This document shows positions 24,298 through 32,601 of a DNA stretch of 42,319 nt, in pieces. This DNA comes from a virus. Position numbers and translations under genes: made by a program. How positions within the stretch are numbered: position 1 is the stretch's first letter; each line of letters starts with the position of its first letter. The notes under the pieces are model-generated. The model had not been told where the DNA came from and ran no database searches. It saw nothing but the letters and a program-made list of their open reading frames with translations. The stretch spans positions 1-42,319 of the IMG/VR virus record IMGVR_UViG_3300048838_000198. One strand, written 5' to 3'.

Positions 24298-24498
24298 ATG
24301 AATGTTTTAGATAGATACATAGGATCAAATGGTGAGGTGCTTTTACCCCTCTCACAAGAAACAGATAATATTACCAATCTTATCTCAAGTGATGGAGCTG
24401 TTTACCTCATTCAATACCACTCTGATGAAGTACCTACAATTGTAGCTGGAAATCCTATTGGTTTATTGCTTATACTTACTTATAGCACAACACCATAA
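24298..24498 (+). CDS. Small hypothetical protein (66 aa)
   Basis: The ATG at 24298 overlaps the upstream stop region (TTAACATG, one base apart). The protein begins MNVLDRYIGSNGEVLLPLSQ and ends with a hydrophobic stretch (NPIGLLLILTYST). No family assigned. The frame could start earlier at 24232, but that would overlap the previous gene by 65 bases. Confidence 0.5.
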   Translation: MNVLDRYIGSNGEVLLPLSQETDNITNLISSDGAVYLIQYHSDEVPTIVAGNPIGLLLILTYSTTP

Positions 24499-24508
24499 AG
24501 GAGAATAT

Positions 24509-27097
24509 ATGTCTGACACAGCAGTAGCAATTACAGCGGGGACGGGTACAAACATTGATACCCGTACTGAGGGGACTAATGGTAATCATCGTCAAGTTAT
24601 AGTAGTAGGTGATCCAGCAACTAACGCTGGTGTAGCACCAGTAGATGCTACCGCAGGACTTAAAGTAGACCTGGGAGCAGATAATGATGTTACCTTAGCA
24701 ACCTTACCAGACACATCTGGCGGTGATTTAGCAGCTATCACTACAGCCACGGAGGCAGTTCAAGCAGCGGTAGAGGGAACTTTGACGGTAGGCTCTCACG
24801 CAGTCACCAACGCAGGCACTTTTGCAACTCAAGCCACCTTACAAGCAGGAACCGCATCTATAGGTAAACTGGCTGCAAACTCAGGTGTGGATATTGGGGA
24901 TGTAGACGTACTCTCACTACCAGCTTCAACCAATACCCTGGAAGTAGTAGGAGATGCAGCAGAGAACGCAGCAGCAGCAGGGAATCCAGTATTAACAGGT
25001 GGTAGGTATGATTTAACACCAAGAACGTTAGGTGATGGTGATGTAGGAGCTATCGCATTAGACGCTGATGGAGCAGTGCAGGTATCTGATGGTGGTAACT
25101 CTCTAACAGTGGATGGATCACTCACCGTTGATTTAGGTGCCAATAATGATGTCACAGTAACTTCTGGAACTGTAACTGCCAACTTAGGTTCCACAGATAA
25201 CGCAGTTTTAGATCAGATAGAACTAAACACTGATCCCCTACTTGTAGTGGGTGGTGGTACTGAAGCTACAGCACAAAGAGTGACTATTGCCAATAACTCT
25301 ACGGGAGTATTAAGCGTTGATGATAATGGTAGCTCATTAACAGTGGATGGGACGGTCACAGCAGATTTAGGAGCTGTAGATAACGCAGTCTTAGACTCCA
25401 TAGCCGCTGCAACAGCAGCCACCCAAGCGGCAGTTGAGGGAACTCTAACCGTAACTGGCGGAGGAGGAGGAACTGAATACACAGAAGATGCAGCAGCAGC
25501 AGCCAATCCAGTAGGAACAACCCTACAACTCATTAGAGAAGATGCACGAGCTGGATCACTCACCACCGCAGATGGAGATAACGTAGCACTAAGAGGAAAC
25601 AATAAAGGTGAGGCTTACGTTAAAACAACTGACTCAGACGCACTTTTAACAACCATAGATTCTGATACTGGAGCAATTAAGACCGCTACAGAAGCTACTC
25701 AGAACGCCCTGGAAACAGTAGGAGGTCTTGTAGTCAACCTCGGAGCTAATAATGACGTAACAATGGCAACTCTACCTGATACAAGTTCAGGTGATCTTGC
25801 AGCCATCAATTCAGCACTAGCTGGAACTTTGACTGTGACAGGTGGTGGTGGTACTGAATATACCGAAGATGTAGCCACAGCCAATCCACAAGTAGGTACT
25901 GCTACTCTGATAGAGCGGGATGATGCTTTATCCACAGTTACTCCAATAGAAGGTGATTGGATTGGACTGAGAGGCACAGCCGAAGGTGCCTTGTGGACGC
26001 AAGACTTTAACTCCGATGGCATACTTGCTGATACTACAGCCATTAAAACCTCACTTGAAACCGCAGGTGGCCAACTAGTCAATCTGGGAGCTAATAACGA
26101 CGTAACAGTGACGGGTACGGTTGATCTGGGTACTGTAGATAACGCAGTTTTGGATACCATTGCTGCTAAAGATTTTGCTACCGAAACAACTCTAGCTGCC
26201 ATGAACGCCAAAATGGTCACTGGTACAGATATAGGTGATGTCACCATCAATAATTCAACAGGAGCCGCTGCAGTAAATATTCAGGATGGTGGTAATGCTA
26301 TTACTGTTGATAATGGTGGTACGTTTGCAGTTCAAGCAGCAGCCACGCTTGCAGCAGAAACTAGTAAGGTAATTGGAACTGTTAGAGTAGCCTCTGGAGG
26401 TATTGCAAGTGGTGCTATCGCTTCAGGAGCTATCGCAGCAGGTGCTATTGCAGCAGGGGCAACATCAATTGCGGCTAATGAAGATGACGCAAGTGCTAAT
26501 GGAGATAGGGGGGTAAAGATGTTAGCTGTCAGAAAAGACACTCCCGCTAATACCTCTGGTACAGATGGTGATTACGAGAACCCTCAAATGTCAGCAGGTA
26601 GGTTGTGGACTTCAGCAACCATAGATACAGCATTACCCACAGGCACTAATGCAATCGGCAAACTAGCCGCTAATAGTGGCGTGGATATTGGAGATGTAGA
26701 TGTGACCTCACTCCCCGCTCTAGCAGCTGGCACTAATGCGATTGGTAAAGTTATCCCTCCAGACTATGATGTCACCTCCCATACTGCCAAAGCGGTCAAA
26801 TACTACACTAATGCGGGTGCGGCTACAGATGGGATTATTTGGAGTCCAGCTGCGGGTAAGAGATGGCATGTGACTACTTTATTTATCAATGTCTCTGCTG
26901 CCGCTACTGTAACTATAGAAGATGATCTTGCAGCTGGTGACAATGCGGTAATGAAAATGGAACTAGCCGCTAATTCAGGTGTTGCCATTCCTTTTGGTGA
27001 TTTATACCCTCTTACCTCTGGGGAAGATGCAGCCGATCTACTAATTACTACTTCAGCGGGCAATGTCTATGTGACTGCCGTTGGATACGAGGTTTAA
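24509..27097 (+). CDS. Repeat-rich tail fibre or spike shaft protein (862 aa)
   Basis: The ATG at 24509 has AAAGGAG upstream. The protein is an extended, low-complexity, Ala/Thr/Gly/Asp/Val-rich chain built of recurrent units: LGANNDVT, TVDNAVLD, GTLTVTGGGG followed by TEYTEDA, and IGKLAANSGVDIGDVDV (occurring twice). The C-terminal 110 residues (IPPDYDVTSHTAKAVKYYTN ...) form a different, compact beta domain ending NVYVTAVGYEV. The shaft is compatible with a trimeric beta-structured fibre. The DNA is visibly richer in G and C than its neighbours. Confidence 0.75.
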   Translation: MSDTAVAITAGTGTNIDTRTEGTNGNHRQVIVVGDPATNAGVAPVDATAGLKVDLGADNDVTLATLPDTSGGDLAAITTATEAVQAAVEGTLTVGSHAVTNAGTFATQATLQAGTASIGKLAANSGVDIGDVDVLSLPASTNTLEVVGDAAENAAAAGNPVLTGGRYDLTPRTLGDGDVGAIALDADGAVQVSDGGNSLTVDGSLTVDLGANNDVTVTSGTVTANLGSTDNAVLDQIELNTDPLLVVGGGTEATAQRVTIANNSTGVLSVDDNGSSLTVDGTVTADLGAVDNAVLDSIAAATAATQAAVEGTLTVTGGGGGTEYTEDAAAAANPVGTTLQLIREDARAGSLTTADGDNVALRGNNKGEAYVKTTDSDALLTTIDSDTGAIKTATEATQNALETVGGLVVNLGANNDVTMATLPDTSSGDLAAINSALAGTLTVTGGGGTEYTEDVATANPQVGTATLIERDDALSTVTPIEGDWIGLRGTAEGALWTQDFNSDGILADTTAIKTSLETAGGQLVNLGANNDVTVTGTVDLGTVDNAVLDTIAAKDFATETTLAAMNAKMVTGTDIGDVTINNSTGAAAVNIQDGGNAITVDNGGTFAVQAAATLAAETSKVIGTVRVASGGIASGAIASGAIAAGAIAAGATSIAANEDDASANGDRGVKMLAVRKDTPANTSGTDGDYENPQMSAGRLWTSATIDTALPTGTNAIGKLAANSGVDIGDVDVTSLPALAAGTNAIGKVIPPDYDVTSHTAKAVKYYTNAGAATDGIIWSPAAGKRWHVTTLFINVSAAATVTIEDDLAAGDNAVMKMELAANSGVAIPFGDLYPLTSGEDAADLLITTSAGNVYVTAVGYEV

Positions 27098-27099
27098 AT

Positions 27100-27600
27100 A
27101 TGGCAAGTGGAGATAGTCTTTGTTATTTCACCCCGTTATCAAACGAGCCTCCAGCTAGTAGTTACGCTACACTGGATACTAGAAATGGCTACGTAGTCTT
27201 AGATTTTGATGATGCTTCCGATGAAGCTGCTATTTTTCGTGGAATCATGCCTTTACATTACGCAGGAGGCGGTGTAACCGTCACTGTAGGTTGGATGGCT
27301 ACCTCAGCTACCACTGGCACTATTTCACTAGATGTAGCGTTCATGAGTATTACTGACGATGCTGATGATCTGGATTCTAAGTCTTTTGCTTCCTATAATA
27401 ACGCCAATCCCACTACCGCTAGTGCCACTGGAGAAGTAGATTATGTGGATATAACTTTCACTGATGGAGCAGATATGGACTCGGTAGCAGCAGGTGAAGC
27501 CTTTTTTATAAAAGTACAACGTGACGGAGACGGCACTACTTCCACTGATAATTTGAGTGGGGATATGGAGTTAGTTTTCGTGTCTATAAAGGAAACATAA
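27100..27600 (+). CDS. Beta-rich virion protein (166 aa)
   Basis: The protein (MASGDSLCYFTPLSNEPPAS...) is made of short beta strands with many Asp and Thr residues, including GGGVTVTVGWMATSATTGTI and ending DMELVFVSIKET. Similar acidic beta-sandwich proteins accompany tail fibres. It lies two bases after the fibre gene. Function unknown; likely fibre-associated. Confidence 0.6.
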   Translation: MASGDSLCYFTPLSNEPPASSYATLDTRNGYVVLDFDDASDEAAIFRGIMPLHYAGGGVTVTVGWMATSATTGTISLDVAFMSITDDADDLDSKSFASYNNANPTTASATGEVDYVDITFTDGADMDSVAAGEAFFIKVQRDGDGTTSTDNLSGDMELVFVSIKET

Positions 27601-27956
27601 TGGCAAATGTAATAATCTTTGAAGATGGCGTAGCTCAATACCTAGAGAGTGTGAATACTCCCGACTATGAAGGCAATCCCAATGCGATAGTAGAACCAGA
27701 CCTGTCTTTGGTTGAAGGTGTGCCGATGAAATTCTGGAAACAGGATGGAGATGAAGTCCTAGAAATGACCCAGGCAGAAAAAGATGCTGTCTTAGCAGCC
27801 GAACTCCAAACCAGAAAAGCACGTGCCGATGAGTATAATATTGATCTTAAAACAGCCATAACTGCCCTAATTAAGGTGGTAAATATCCGCCTACCAGCTA
27901 ACCAGAAAATCACGAAACAAGAAATGATAGATGCCCTAAAAGCGGAAATATTATGA
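27600..27956 (+). CDS. Tail-fibre-associated protein (118 aa)
   Basis: The N-terminal part (FEDGVAQYLESVNTPDYEGN) and the segment FWKQDGDEVLEMTQAEKDAV resemble small accessory proteins encoded next to phage fibres, with a helical C-terminus (NIDLKTAITALIKVVNIRLP). It overlaps the preceding stop by one base. A chaperone or fibre-tip role is inferred only from position. Confidence 0.55.
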   Translation: MANVIIFEDGVAQYLESVNTPDYEGNPNAIVEPDLSLVEGVPMKFWKQDGDEVLEMTQAEKDAVLAAELQTRKARADEYNIDLKTAITALIKVVNIRLPANQKITKQEMIDALKAEIL

Positions 27957-27957
27957 T

Positions 27958-29340
27958 ATGGCACAGAATTTTGATGGCTCAGGCGAATACTACTACCGAT
28001 CGGTAGCTCTTACTACCAGGGATAACTGGACACTCTCAGCTTGGATAAACATAGACACACTTCCACAGAACAACGCTATGATTGTCTACAACGGGGAGGA
28101 TGGTGGTGGCGGTCCATATAACGGATATGGCTTCTTGGTTGCTGCGGATAGTGGTGGTAGTGGCTCAAAGTTAGTCGGTCTGTATGGCGGTATAGCTTGG
28201 AAAAATAGCGGATATACATTTTCTAGTACGGGTGTTTGGTATCACGTAGTAATGACCAGGAACTCTGGCACACTTCGTTTTTATGTAAACGGAACTGACG
28301 TAGGTTACTCAAATACGGATGCAGATAATGGAACTCCATCAGGCTCATTTTCTATTGCTTGCCAGGATAGGAACTCAGAGGGTTTTGTAAGTTATTTTGA
28401 TGGGAAGGTAGCTGAGGTAGCAGCTTGGGATAGAGCTTTAGGAACTGGAGAGATTGCTTCATTAGCTGATGGGTTTTCCCCTGCATTTTTCCCCATAGAC
28501 CTTGAAGCCTATATGCCACTGATTGTTAATGGTCAAGATCGTGCCAATTCTGGCACGGTGACTGCTGGTGGCACACCAGATACCACAAATCACCCAAGGA
28601 TCATTTATCCATCTACTGGACTTATTACTCCTCTCACAGCCAACGTGACCCCCCCCACCACCTCTATCACCTATGTAACCACAGTTGCTGATACCTCAGA
28701 TACAACCACCTATACATTCTCCTCAGCTAGTCTAGGAGCAGCACATGATGACAGAATGATTATTGTTGGTATTCACTCAAGAAAAGCGGGGGCTGTTAGC
28801 TCTATTAGCAGTGTTTCTGTAGGTGGGGTAAGTGCGACTATTGTATTACAGAACTGGAATACAATCACTAATTCCAATGTAGCAGCTATAGCAATTGCAG
28901 CCGTACCTACAGGAACTACGGGGGATATTGTAGTTACATTTGCTGACACCATGTTGAGATGTGCTGTTGGGATATGGAGAGCTTTCGGTATTGAATTAAC
29001 TGCTTATGATTCAGATTCTAGTGATGCTAGCGATCCTACTGTAAATTTAGACGTACCAGCTGGGTTCGTAATTGCAGTTGCTACTACCAACGCATCTACC
29101 TCTACCACTTGGACTGGAGTTACGGAAAACTATGATACTGTCTTAGAGACATTTGTATCAACTTCTGGAGGATTTGTTGAACTTGAAAGTTTAGAGAGTG
29201 GTAGAACAATTACTGCTGATTTTGCTGCACCAGGCACGGAAAGTGCGGGGGTTTTTGCATCTTGGGAATGGTCTAGTGAAACACCAGCAACTTCAGTCAA
29301 AGACATTATCGGCATGGGGATGATTCCATTTGCAAGATGA
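27958..29340 (+). CDS. LamG/concanavalin A-like lectin-domain virion protein (460 aa)
   Basis: Residues 1-180 form a LamG-like (concanavalin A-type) domain: VALTTRDNWTLSAWINIDTL at the start, GVWYHVVMTRNSGTLRFYVN in the middle and SYFDGKVAEVAAWDRALGTG at the end, the latter being diagnostic for this fold. The rest is a Thr/Ser/Val-rich beta sandwich (about 215-450). Likely binds a host surface glycan as part of a fibre or spike. Confidence 0.78.
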   Translation: MAQNFDGSGEYYYRSVALTTRDNWTLSAWINIDTLPQNNAMIVYNGEDGGGGPYNGYGFLVAADSGGSGSKLVGLYGGIAWKNSGYTFSSTGVWYHVVMTRNSGTLRFYVNGTDVGYSNTDADNGTPSGSFSIACQDRNSEGFVSYFDGKVAEVAAWDRALGTGEIASLADGFSPAFFPIDLEAYMPLIVNGQDRANSGTVTAGGTPDTTNHPRIIYPSTGLITPLTANVTPPTTSITYVTTVADTSDTTTYTFSSASLGAAHDDRMIIVGIHSRKAGAVSSISSVSVGGVSATIVLQNWNTITNSNVAAIAIAAVPTGTTGDIVVTFADTMLRCAVGIWRAFGIELTAYDSDSSDASDPTVNLDVPAGFVIAVATTNASTSTTWTGVTENYDTVLETFVSTSGGFVELESLESGRTITADFAAPGTESAGVFASWEWSSETPATSVKDIIGMGMIPFAR

Positions 29341-29384
29341 TGATAAAAAGGTAATAATTAAACTTAAGAATATAAAGGACATAA

Positions 29385-30266
29385 ATGATACTTAATGAAT
29401 TTAAGAATAAATACTTAGGGAAACAGGTTGAATATCATAGCAATGGTGGGAGTGATACATGGTATCAGTGTGTAGATTTAGTAAATCAATATATAAAAGA
29501 ACTTGGTTTAACTCCGATCATCGGAACTAACGCCAAAGACTTCAAAGACAGATTCAACAAAGAAGAATTTGACTGGATACCCAATAACCCAAATGATGAC
29601 AAGTTTCCACAACCAGGCGATATTGTGGTCTGGAATGGAAATGTTGGTGGTGGAGCTGGACACATTGCGATTGCTCTCAATTCTAGCCCTACTGGTTTTA
29701 CTAGTCTTGATCAGAATTGGAGCAAGAAACAAGTAGTCACTACCGAGAATCATAATTATAATAATGTATCAGGGTGGTTGCACCCGAAGGAGAACATGGC
29801 AGGTTTACCAGAGAATTATCCAGACATCATCCATAACTCAGTACAGTGGGAAGAATTACACAAATACCTAGAACTCCCAGGAGAGCCTAAGTCAACCCAG
29901 GCAGAAGCCGTTATTAACTCTATCGGAGGGCTTAAATCCAGAGCTACAGACCTACAGAACCAACTCGCTAAAACCCAAGCTGAGGTGAAGAACCGTGAAG
30001 AACAGGTTAGCAGACTCAAGGAACAGATTGCTAATGAACAGACTCTCAATAAAGCCCTTACCACCAAGCTAAATGATGCCATGTCAGCCCTTAAAACTTT
30101 GGCAGGGGACTATGAGGGTAGGATTGGGGTACTCCAGGAGCAGGTTAATGATCTGGCAAAGGATAAGGGGGAGTTGAATAAACAGATCGCTTTACTCCAA
30201 GCTGGACAACAAGATTGCTTTGACATCTTCTTATCAAATATCAAAAAACTATTCAAGAAAGGATAG
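29385..30266 (+). CDS. CHAP-domain endolysin with C-terminal coiled coil
   Basis: The CHAP domain occupies residues 1-145: catalytic Cys29 (YQCVDLVNQYI), His93 (AGHIAIAL) and the third-residue region DQNW at 109-112. CHAP enzymes cut peptide bonds of peptidoglycan (amidase or endopeptidase). Residues about 182-280 are a long coiled coil (KSRATDLQNQLAKTQAEVKN ...), in place of a usual SH3 or LysM wall-binding domain, perhaps for oligomerisation. AAAGGA precedes the ATG. It is followed by a holin-like gene, so lysis is its probable role. Confidence 0.87.
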   Translation: MILNEFKNKYLGKQVEYHSNGGSDTWYQCVDLVNQYIKELGLTPIIGTNAKDFKDRFNKEEFDWIPNNPNDDKFPQPGDIVVWNGNVGGGAGHIAIALNSSPTGFTSLDQNWSKKQVVTTENHNYNNVSGWLHPKENMAGLPENYPDIIHNSVQWEELHKYLELPGEPKSTQAEAVINSIGGLKSRATDLQNQLAKTQAEVKNREEQVSRLKEQIANEQTLNKALTTKLNDAMSALKTLAGDYEGRIGVLQEQVNDLAKDKGELNKQIALLQAGQQDCFDIFLSNIKKLFKKG

Positions 30267-30267
30267 T

Positions 30268-30465
30268 ATGGCTAAGAAAATAACTCCCGAGCAGAAGTCC
30301 GCCATTAAGGAAGGACTTAGAGTGTTTGTGTGGGCAGGATTGTCCGCAGTATTACCAATTCTTATTGGCTGGATGAGTCAAGACCCCCGATGGGTGGTAA
30401 TGATCCCAGTGGTCAATGCAGTAGCCTACTCACTCAAGATTGGGGTAGACAACAGAAAGTCATAA
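30268..30465 (+). CDS. Holin-like small membrane protein (65 aa)
   Basis: Two hydrophobic segments (about 17-35, FVWAGLSAVLPILIGWM, and 41-60, VVMIPVVNAVAYSLKIGV) are flanked by charged tails (MAKKITPEQK and DNRKS). This is the class II holin layout, directly behind the CHAP endolysin with AAAGGA before its ATG. Release of the endolysin is the expected function. Confidence 0.75.
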   Translation: MAKKITPEQKSAIKEGLRVFVWAGLSAVLPILIGWMSQDPRWVVMIPVVNAVAYSLKIGVDNRKS

Positions 30466-30750
30466 ATGACCAAACATGAGATTTGGCATCGTGGCAGTAA
30501 ATCATTCTGTGACGTACATCGCCAGACTGATGGCAGGTTTCACGACCAACATTGGCAAGAAGCACCAAGGGGTGAACAGCTACCAGAAGCTATCTTTGCT
30601 GAGATGTATCGGATGTTTCTAAGGCTTGAAGCCAATGAGCCTAAGTATGACTGGTACTACATCCGCTATGACCATGAAGATGTTGTACCTGAGAATGAAA
30701 ACAATACCACCTTCAAACTAATCAACGGTGAATGGGTTAAAGCGTTATGA
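30466..30750 (+). CDS. Hypothetical protein (94 aa)
   Basis: The protein starts one base after the holin stop (ATAAATG) and reads MTKHEIWHRGSKSFCDVHRQ. It is charged, with many His and Trp residues, and no domain recognised. Begins the block of small plus-strand genes between lysis and replication. Confidence 0.65.
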   Translation: MTKHEIWHRGSKSFCDVHRQTDGRFHDQHWQEAPRGEQLPEAIFAEMYRMFLRLEANEPKYDWYYIRYDHEDVVPENENNTTFKLINGEWVKAL

Positions 30751-31028
30751 ACGAGCAAGAACCCAGACGGCTTCCCAATGGTTTAGTAGATGTTGACTCC
30801 TACCTGACAGAAAACGGTAGGGAACCTGTACCGATGGGAGTTAATGCTGACGGCTCACAAACTTACCTAGAGGGATATTTGACCCTGGAGGGGATACAGA
30901 TACCCCTTGACCGCCTTGACTACTACCTAGAACAACTAGTTTCGGAAAAAAAACCTAACGATAATGGAGTTTTGGATGCTCTGCGACGTTATCTTGGGGG
31001 TGAACTTCTGGAACAGACAACAGAATAA
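30747..31028 (+). CDS. Hypothetical protein (93 aa)
   Basis: ATGA overlap with the preceding gene. The protein (MNEQEPRRLPNGLVDVDSYL ...) is acidic, has a short strand-rich middle (YLEGYLTLEGIQIPL) and a helical end. No family assigned. Confidence 0.6.
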   Translation: MNEQEPRRLPNGLVDVDSYLTENGREPVPMGVNADGSQTYLEGYLTLEGIQIPLDRLDYYLEQLVSEKKPNDNGVLDALRRYLGGELLEQTTE

Positions 31029-31051
31029 ATTAGAACAGTTAGGCATTAAAT

Positions 31052-31534
31052 ATGCGTGAACGACCAGACCTGTATGACGTTGCTAAACGGATAGACATAC
31101 AAAATGAGAACAGAACCTTGTGGGAACTTAATGATACCCCCGAAGAACTGGAACGGATATTTGATATTGAGGTAGAGGAGATGAGAGAGTGTGAGGCTAA
31201 CTTCTTTCTAAAGGACTATGCAGACTTTCACATGATTAGTGAGGTGGGGGATGTAGGATACCTATTCTTACGCTACCAGAGCTTATATGACCATGTACCC
31301 GAAAGAATGGTAAAGAAACTGTCTGAGGCTATCAACATCTCTAGTAGGTGTGGGTTTACCATGACTGATGCGGTGGAAATGAAGCTCTGGAGAAATTCGC
31401 ATAAGTACGGGGATGTACATTTTGATGCCTTTGGTGACTTTAAAGAGGGTGTAGGGGCATCTAAGAGGCTGTGGGAGGCTATGGGTGGTGATGAAGCCTT
31501 CTTCCACTGGTATATGGAGGAATATGGAGAATAA
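31052..31534 (+). CDS. Hypothetical acidic protein (160 aa)
   Basis: The protein is helical and acidic (NDTPEELERIFDIEVEEMRE, then DYADFHMISEVGDVGYLFLR). The pattern of Glu and Asp on helices and the GDVGYLFLR segment is vaguely like MazG-type all-alpha NTP hydrolases, but the metal-binding motif is not clear enough to name it. It overlaps the HNH gene by 11 bases. Confidence 0.6.
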   Translation: MRERPDLYDVAKRIDIQNENRTLWELNDTPEELERIFDIEVEEMRECEANFFLKDYADFHMISEVGDVGYLFLRYQSLYDHVPERMVKKLSEAINISSRCGFTMTDAVEMKLWRNSHKYGDVHFDAFGDFKEGVGASKRLWEAMGGDEAFFHWYMEEYGE

Positions 31535-31940
31535 CCCACCCTGGGAACTAACCGAAGAAATAAGAAAGATGCTTGAGAATGAGAATCCTGATTGGGATAC
31601 TCAAGAACAACCCACCTGGGAAACTGAATATCCCCAACCAGAATACATATCCCTAGCTCCAGTTATCTTAGATGCACTTACTAAGAAACAACGACAAGCC
31701 ATCCTAGAGCGTGATGACTATACTTCCCAGATGAGGCACTACAGTGAGGATGAGGGATGGCATCATGGTGGTTATTGTGAGGATGGTGGTAAAGAGTGTA
31801 CCGATCTTCATGTCCACCACATAATCCCACAGAGAGAGGGTGGATTAGATGAACCTGAGAATCTTATTACCCTGTTTGCTTGTGAGCATATTGGGGTATG
31901 TAAACAACAAAAAATTAAAAGGGAGGTAGCAAAGAAATGA
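31524..31940 (+). CDS. HNH endonuclease (138 aa)
   Basis: The ATG at 31524 follows GGAGG closely. The C-terminal half has the HNH core: LHVHHIIPQREGGLDEPENL with the HH pair and following Asn, and CEHIGVCKQQK. An upstream CEDGGKEC pair may help bind zinc. HNH nucleases near phage genes act in packaging, recombination or homing; this one sits far from terL, between lysis and replication, so homing or recombination is more likely. Confidence 0.8.
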   Translation: MENNPPWELTEEIRKMLENENPDWDTQEQPTWETEYPQPEYISLAPVILDALTKKQRQAILERDDYTSQMRHYSEDEGWHHGGYCEDGGKECTDLHVHHIIPQREGGLDEPENLITLFACEHIGVCKQQKIKREVAKK

Positions 31941-32176
31941 AAGAGCGTAAATACGTAGACCAAGACAAAGCCTTTGTGGTACATCCTGATATAACAGAAG
32001 CATTTACCAGCTATGATGGTAGTCCTGACCACTTTAAGAAAACATTTGACCACAGAGATCAACTAATATCTGATGGTGAGTATTACTGGAACACCGACCA
32101 TGACGTTGAGATGACTGAAACTGCCGAGATTAGATCAAAGCAACCAGGATGGGAGTACCCAGGAAAGAAGAAATGA
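31937..32176 (+). CDS. Hypothetical protein (79 aa)
   Basis: ATGA overlap with the HNH gene. The protein starts MKERKYVDQDKAFVVHPDIT and is charged with several His and Tyr residues. No domain recognised. Confidence 0.55.
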   Translation: MKERKYVDQDKAFVVHPDITEAFTSYDGSPDHFKKTFDHRDQLISDGEYYWNTDHDVEMTETAEIRSKQPGWEYPGKKK

Positions 32177-32397
32177 AAGAACAAGAACCCCAGTGGTCTG
32201 AGATCACCGAACAGGACTTTAGGCTGAGGCTGAAAACTGCCATTGAAAGTCACATGGAGCAGATCAATCAACTAGAGAATCTATGGCAACAGTACCTATG
32301 GGGAAAGCAAAACGGATATATTACTAGGGCAATGGAAGCTCCTGATGGAAACATAGCGGTTAGTTTAGAGGAGAAGTCACCGATAGGGTTTAAGTGA
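32173..32397 (+). CDS. Hypothetical helical protein (74 aa)
   Basis: The ATG at 32173 overlaps the upstream stop and has AGGAAAGAAG before it; the ATG at 32149 would give a longer overlap. The protein (MKEQEPQWSEITEQDFRLRL ...) has one amphipathic helix (SHMEQINQLENLWQQYLWGK). It is the last gene of its transcription unit; a terminator lies 20 bases further on. Confidence 0.55.
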   Translation: MKEQEPQWSEITEQDFRLRLKTAIESHMEQINQLENLWQQYLWGKQNGYITRAMEAPDGNIAVSLEEKSPIGFK

Positions 32398-32403
32398 TAT
32401 AAT
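32395..32403 (+). promoter_or_regulatory. Extended -10 promoter directly before a terminator
   Basis: TGATATAAT (32395-32403) is a perfect extended -10 element; no good -35 is seen. Transcription from it would start near 32410 and meet the terminator at 32418-32450 at once, suggesting attenuation of a replication transcript or a very short RNA. Confidence 0.4.
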
Positions 32404-32417
32404 ATCTAAGCATGTTT

Positions 32418-32450
32418 GCAAACAACCCTCTTAATCGGGGGGTTTTTTGC
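32418..32450 (+). terminator. Rho-independent terminator ahead of the replication genes
   Basis: GCAAA and AACCCTC (32418-32430) pair with GGGGGTT and TTTGC (32438-32450), one C-T mismatch in between and a seven-base loop, with a run of six T on the right arm. It ends the lysis/small-gene unit and could also act as an attenuator for the promoter just upstream. Confidence 0.82.
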
Positions 32451-32478
32451 CTATTTACAACAATCTAAAAAAGTATTA

Positions 32479-32599
32479 GATTGGTTGTGTGGTGAACAGT
32501 TATTCAAATACCAAAGATTGAAATTTAAGGCAGCCCCCTGTTGGTTTTTTGCTGTTCACCAACTTCAATCGCCACGGGGGGCTACTTTAGAAGAAAGTA
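32479..32599 (+). promoter_or_regulatory. Structured leader with interleaved inverted repeats before the initiator gene
   Basis: Three pairs of complementary segments occur in the order A-B-C-A'-B'-C': A TGGTGAACAG (32490-32499) with A' CTGTTCACCA (32552-32561); B GATTGAA (32516-32522) with B' TTCAATC (32564-32570); C AGCCCCC (32532-32538) with C' GGGGGCT (32577-32583). A-A' and C-C' together would form a pseudoknot. B' may instead pair with a second GATTG (32479-32483), extending A-A'. A last small hairpin (TACTTT 32583-32588 with AAAGTA 32594-32599) holds AGAAG, the only ribosome-binding-like sequence, in its loop before the ATG at 32602. Confidence 0.6.
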
Positions 32600-32601
32600 A
32601 T

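Noticed and set aside
25213-26250. Long minus-strand ORFs opposite the fibre gene
   Set aside because: They are Ala/Ser/Val-rich shadows of the repetitive fibre sequence and have no ribosome-binding sites.
32416-32601. Longer frame of the initiator gene from 32416
   Set aside because: The extension reads through the terminator and leader repeats and gives a peptide without protein-like features; the winged-helix domain begins at MSWKQPIPVTIF.
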